Origin: Anaeramoeba flamelloides
Lineage: Eukaryota > Metamonada > Anaeramoebidae
DNA length: 64,000 nucleotides
Direction: 5' to 3'
Assembly (NCBI GenBank): GCA_027625915.1
Contig: JANTQA010000023.1
Location: 3,844,001 to 3,908,000, forward strand
Shown one piece after another: positions 60,217 through 64,000 of the stretch (positions are counted from its first letter, which is position 1; each line of letters begins with the position of its first letter). The notes under the pieces are model-generated. The model saw only the letters and a program-made list of their open reading frames with translations. It made no database searches and had not been told where the DNA came from. The translations under genes were made by a program, and so were the position numbers.

Positions 60217-63200
60217 AGTAAGTTTCGATCTTCAAAAATCCTATATTGCTCAAAACATTTCAATTAATTTGTGTTTATAATCTCTTTTCTTTTAATTATT
60301 TTTTTTCTTCATTTTTAATTCACAAAGTGACAACAATAGTTAATTCTATTCCACCATCATACCTGAGTAAAGATTTTGTAAATCTAATCAAAGAAGTTGG
60401 TGAAAGTAAATCCAAATTAGAAGAAGATCGTTTAATCAAAGTGGAGATAACAAAATTAAAAAAGCTTTTTTCAAAACCAAAATTGAAACCACGTAAAAGA
60501 TGCGAACTTGTTATCAGAGCACTTTTTTGTGAGCTTCTTGGAAACGATGTTGAATTTGCTCATGTAAAAGCAGTTAATAGCTCACAAGAATCAAATCTTT
60601 TTTTTAAACGAGTTGGTAAGGATAATTTTTTTTATTTCTTTTTGATTTTTGAATTTTTTTTTTTTTTTTATTGTTGAATCGTTTTAAATTTTTTTGTTTT
60701 TCGAATCACAAAAAAAAAAAAAAAAACCAAAAAAACACCAAACACAAAATAAAATCTAAAAATAATAATCGATCACACAAAACAAATTTGACACTTTTTA
60801 AAAATTTAATAGGGTATTTAGCAGCTTCAACATTTCTTCACTCCAACCAAAAACTCTTTTTATTAATGATTAACACAATCCAAAAAGATTTGAAATCAAC
60901 AAGCCCAATTGTTGTTTGTAGTGCACTAATCACAATTACAAAATTAATTACACCAGAATTTATTCCTGCTGTGTTGCCAAAGGTTCTTGAATTATTGTCA
61001 CACGAAGACAAAACCATTAGAAAAAAAGCTGTTGCTGCAATGTATACCTTTCTACTCAAGGATCCCAAATCTTTAAATTTAGGTATTGACGATTTTAAAA
61101 GAGTTTTGTGTGATCAAGATCCTTCTGTTATGGGTGCTGCTCTTGACATTTTTTTATTATTGGCAAAAGTAAAAAAAAAAACTTTTTTTTTTTTTTTCTC
61201 TTTTTTTTTTCTTCTTTTTTCTCTTATTGAGTTCAAAATATTTTCTTTTTTCTCCTGCTCAATTATTAACTTAAATTTCCTTTTCAAACCTGGTTATTAT
61301 TCTTTAATATCTTTTAAAATTTACAGACAAATCCTCGTTTAATCAAATCACAAATACCAACAATATGTTCAATTTTAAAGCAAGTTATTGAAGGAAGACT
61401 AAACAAGGACTTTGATTATCATCAAATACATGCACCTTGGATCCAAATTAAAATTTTGAAAATACTTGGATATCTTGGACAAGATGATTTAAAGTAAGTT
61501 GTTTCTCAAAATTTAAAACAAAACAAAATTAAACTTCTTCTCTTTCAAAAATTCAATATTCAAAATTTTTTCTCTTTTAATATTTCAATTATTGTTAAAT
61601 AGAGCAAGTAAAGAAATGTATAACATAATTATTGAAACAACAAAAAAAGCAGAAATTGGATTTCTTAATGGAATAACTGCGGCTTGTGGTGCGTATTTTT
61701 TATTTTTTTATTTTTTTTTTAAAATACAATCTCATATTTATTTTATTTGCTTATTGAGAGAAAGGGGTAATTATTGAAAATTTTATCAAAATAAAAAATT
61801 TAATATCCTAACATTCTGTTTCACTATTACTGATAAATTCATAAAAAGTTAAAAAAAATTTTTGATTCAATTTCCATTTTTGGAAATAATCTAACTTCTA
61901 CTTTTAAAACAACACAAGAGAAAGAGCCTTTCTCTTGTCAAACCAATTTTACAAAGTTTCTAAAAATTAAACCAATAAAATACTTTATTCAAAGCTAGAG
62001 TACAAAAATTTCTAAACAAAGAATCTTTAGAAGATCAACTAATTTTACAAAGTTTCTTAACTTAAACCAATAAAAGGCTTTATTAAAAGCTAAGGTAAAA
62101 TAATTTCCTAAACGAAAAAGGAAATAACTAATTGAAAAAATAAAAATGAAGCAAAAATTTTTCAAACATTTATTTGAGTTTATCAGTATCTAAAATCATT
62201 TTATTGAGAAATTTGTTTTTAAAAGTTAAATAGATTTTCAAGATTTTAATAAAAAGTAAAATTTTGATCAAATCGATAATGTAACAAACGATTTTTCACT
62301 TAATAATTTTTCTAAAAGTGCTTCATGAAGAAAAAATTTTTTGAATCGGGATGTTAGTTCGGGTTGGTTTCTTTTCAAAAAAATAGTTTTTGTTCTTGTA
62401 AATATTAATTTTGGGAAATTTTCTTGTTCAAAAATAAAAAGGGATTTTTCTTTCTCACAAAATGACAAAATAGCTCATTTAGCATCGAAATGAGCTTGGT
62501 ATGAAAGATTTTGTGATATTTTTAAATAAACTGCTTTATTATAAGGTTAAAACCTTTTCACTTTTATTGATAATATACAAATTGAACATAAATAATATTT
62601 ATAATATTAAATTTTATAAAAAAACCTTTAAAGTGATGCTTTCAAGAAATAAAATAAATAAATTTAACTTAATTAAATACAATTCTATCCCAACAATTAT
62701 TCTCTTACATGGCCAAAGCAACCGAAAGGAACCGAAAGGAACCGAAAGGAACGGAATTCTAAATTTTTCCATAATGAAAATTTTCAAAAATAACAAGATA
62801 ATAAACATAGTTTTAAAGTAAAAAATGTTTTACTCCAGAATATTACTGTCATTTTCCAATTAACAAATGAAAATATTTATTTCAAGTTCCCAAAATATTT
62901 TTCGATCGATAATTAGTTGAAAAAAGTCTAAATATCTTTATAAAATTAATAAGAAATGAAAATTGCATTGATCTAATAAGCTTCCTTTTTCGGGCTTGAA
63001 AAAAAATTTAAACTTTTTTAATTAATTTATCAGTAATAATATTATTTTTTATTTAATTTAAGATTTTACTTTAACACTAATTTTTTGTTTTTAGATAATA
63101 ATTAATTTCATATTTTGAAAATTATCAATCCAGTTTTTTCAATATAAACATCATTATCGTTTAAACAAATTATCCTTTTTTTTATTTTTTATTTTTTCAA

Positions 63201-64000
63201 TTCTTTTTGATTATTTTTAAGCATTTCGAAATGAGAAAAAAATTCTTTGAATAATTCTTTTGTTATATTATTCCGTAATTATTTTATTTTTTAAATCTCT
63301 ATTTAAGCGAATAAATGATAACTCAAAAAAACAAAATCACAGACAGATTGAAAAATAATTACATAAAAAAAAAAAAAATTTGTATAAAAATCGCTTTTTG
63401 TTCTTACAATTAAAAATAATACTTCAAATTTCAACTCATCTTGACTTTGTTCCTACGACTAACCAAAATCTAATAAAAATAAACCAAAAAAAAAAGCAAA
63501 ACAAAACAAAAACAAAATAAAACTAATCAAAATCTTATATAAAAAAACCAAACAAACAATAAAAATTAAAAATAAAACAATGAATGATTAAATAGGAATT
63601 ATGTATGAATGTATTAGAACAATTACAAAAATATATCCAGAGCAAAAATTACTTAATGCAGCCAGCGAAGAAGTTGGAAAATTTGTAACTAGTTCCTCCA
63701 ATAATTTAAGATATCTGGGCATCACTGCCCTGATTCATTTAGTAAAAGCGCATCCTGAAGCAGCAGTTAAACATCAAATTGTCATTGTTGAGTGTTTGGA
63801 TGATCCCGATGAGACACTTCGAAGAAATACAATTTCATTATTATTTGAAATTACAAATAGCACGAACATTGTTTTCATTCTTCAAAAGATGTTAACATAT
63901 TTGAAGACCGTCACTGATCTTGATCACAAAAAGGATCTTGTTACTCGAATGGTCAAATTATCAGAGGATTATGCTATTGACACGAAATGGTTCGTTTCAA
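60217..64000 (+). CDS. AP4E1: AP-4 complex subunit epsilon adaptin, 5' part (runs off window)
   Basis: Large subunit of the AP-4 coat adaptor, which packages cargo at the trans-Golgi network. Exons: 60217 (A only), 60328-60615, 60813-61168, 61327-61493, 61603-61688, 63596 to beyond 64000; all phases agree, giving about 434 residues of the helical-repeat trunk. The start codon appears split, A|TG, across a 110-nt intron (donor AAA|GTAAGT), giving MTTIVNSIPPSYLSKDF. Family landmarks: EVGESKSKLEEDRL, CELLGNDVEFAHVKAV, RVGYLAASTFLH, LLMINTIQKDLKS, IPAVLPKVLELL, CDQDPSVMGAA, APWIQIKILKILGYLGQDD, LRYLGITALIHLVKAHPEAA and VECLDDPDETLRRNT. The 'IQKDL', 'APW.QI..L+ILG.LG.DD' and 'LKYLG' signatures, and the N-terminus, fit AP-4 epsilon better than AP-1 gamma, AP-2 alpha or AP-3 delta. 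The hinge and ear domains lie outside. The 1907-nt fifth intron is AT-rich with no recognised gene. Confidence 0.92.
62721..62754 (+). repeat. 10-bp tandem repeat in AP-4 intron
   Basis: Three exact units of ACCGAAAGGA plus a partial fourth. It is much richer in G+C than the intron around it. Confidence 0.9.

Overview
The window is nuclear DNA from an AT-rich unicellular eukaryote. It has spliceosomal introns with GT..AG borders, mostly GTAAG or GTTTG donors and TAG or AAG acceptors. Coding islands are sparse and separated by kilobases of A/T-rich, repeat-laden sequence. Proteins carry Lys/Glu, Asn and Ser low-complexity tracts. AP-4, a heterotrimeric G-alpha and a Rap-type GAP rule out bacteria and fungi such as yeast. 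The style resembles a free-living amoeboid or flagellate protist (Anaeramoeba would fit), but the species is a guess.

Layout. 1-201 (-): possible first codons of a gene leaving the left edge. 470-3460: TA-flanked MITEs and one hairpin cassette. 3573-4417 (+): last exon of a Sua5/YrdC tRNA threonylcarbamoylation enzyme; its N-terminal half is not in the window. 6788-7273 (-): small single-exon protein resembling Mediator subunit MED8. 11409-21814 (-): complete six-exon G-protein alpha subunit (355 aa), whose three long introns are filled with LINE, SINE and MITE copies. 24374-24596: very long TA/TG microsatellite. 27140-29160: LINE fragments. 29213-32058 (+): two-exon secreted or surface protein (772 aa) with seven W-rich repeats, three cadherin-like domains and a C-terminal hydrophobic anchor; its base composition is far richer in G+C than anything nearby. 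37477-39446 (+): two or three unrecognised ORFs. 40105-43930, 52690-53955 and 57335-59280: copies of an old dispersed repeat ending in poly(A). 45487-55282 (-): complete eight-exon Rap-GAP domain protein (421 aa). 60217-64000 (+): 5' part of the AP-4 epsilon adaptin gene, cut by the right edge.

The four intron-rich gene models were built by hand from splice sites. The three with both ends visible close exactly in phase: G-alpha 1068 nt, Rap-GAP 1266 nt, surface protein 2319 nt. No operon-like organisation is seen. G-alpha and the small-GTPase GAP belong to signalling, AP-4 to trans-Golgi vesicle sorting, Sua5 to tRNA modification and MED8 to transcription.

The most unusual non-genic signal is a recurring cassette of up to three kinds of near-perfect hairpin. 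It is found at several loci, and at least twice it sits at the same place inside a tRNA-derived SINE. No LTR or capsid-bearing element, CRISPR array, rRNA or genuine tRNA gene was seen.
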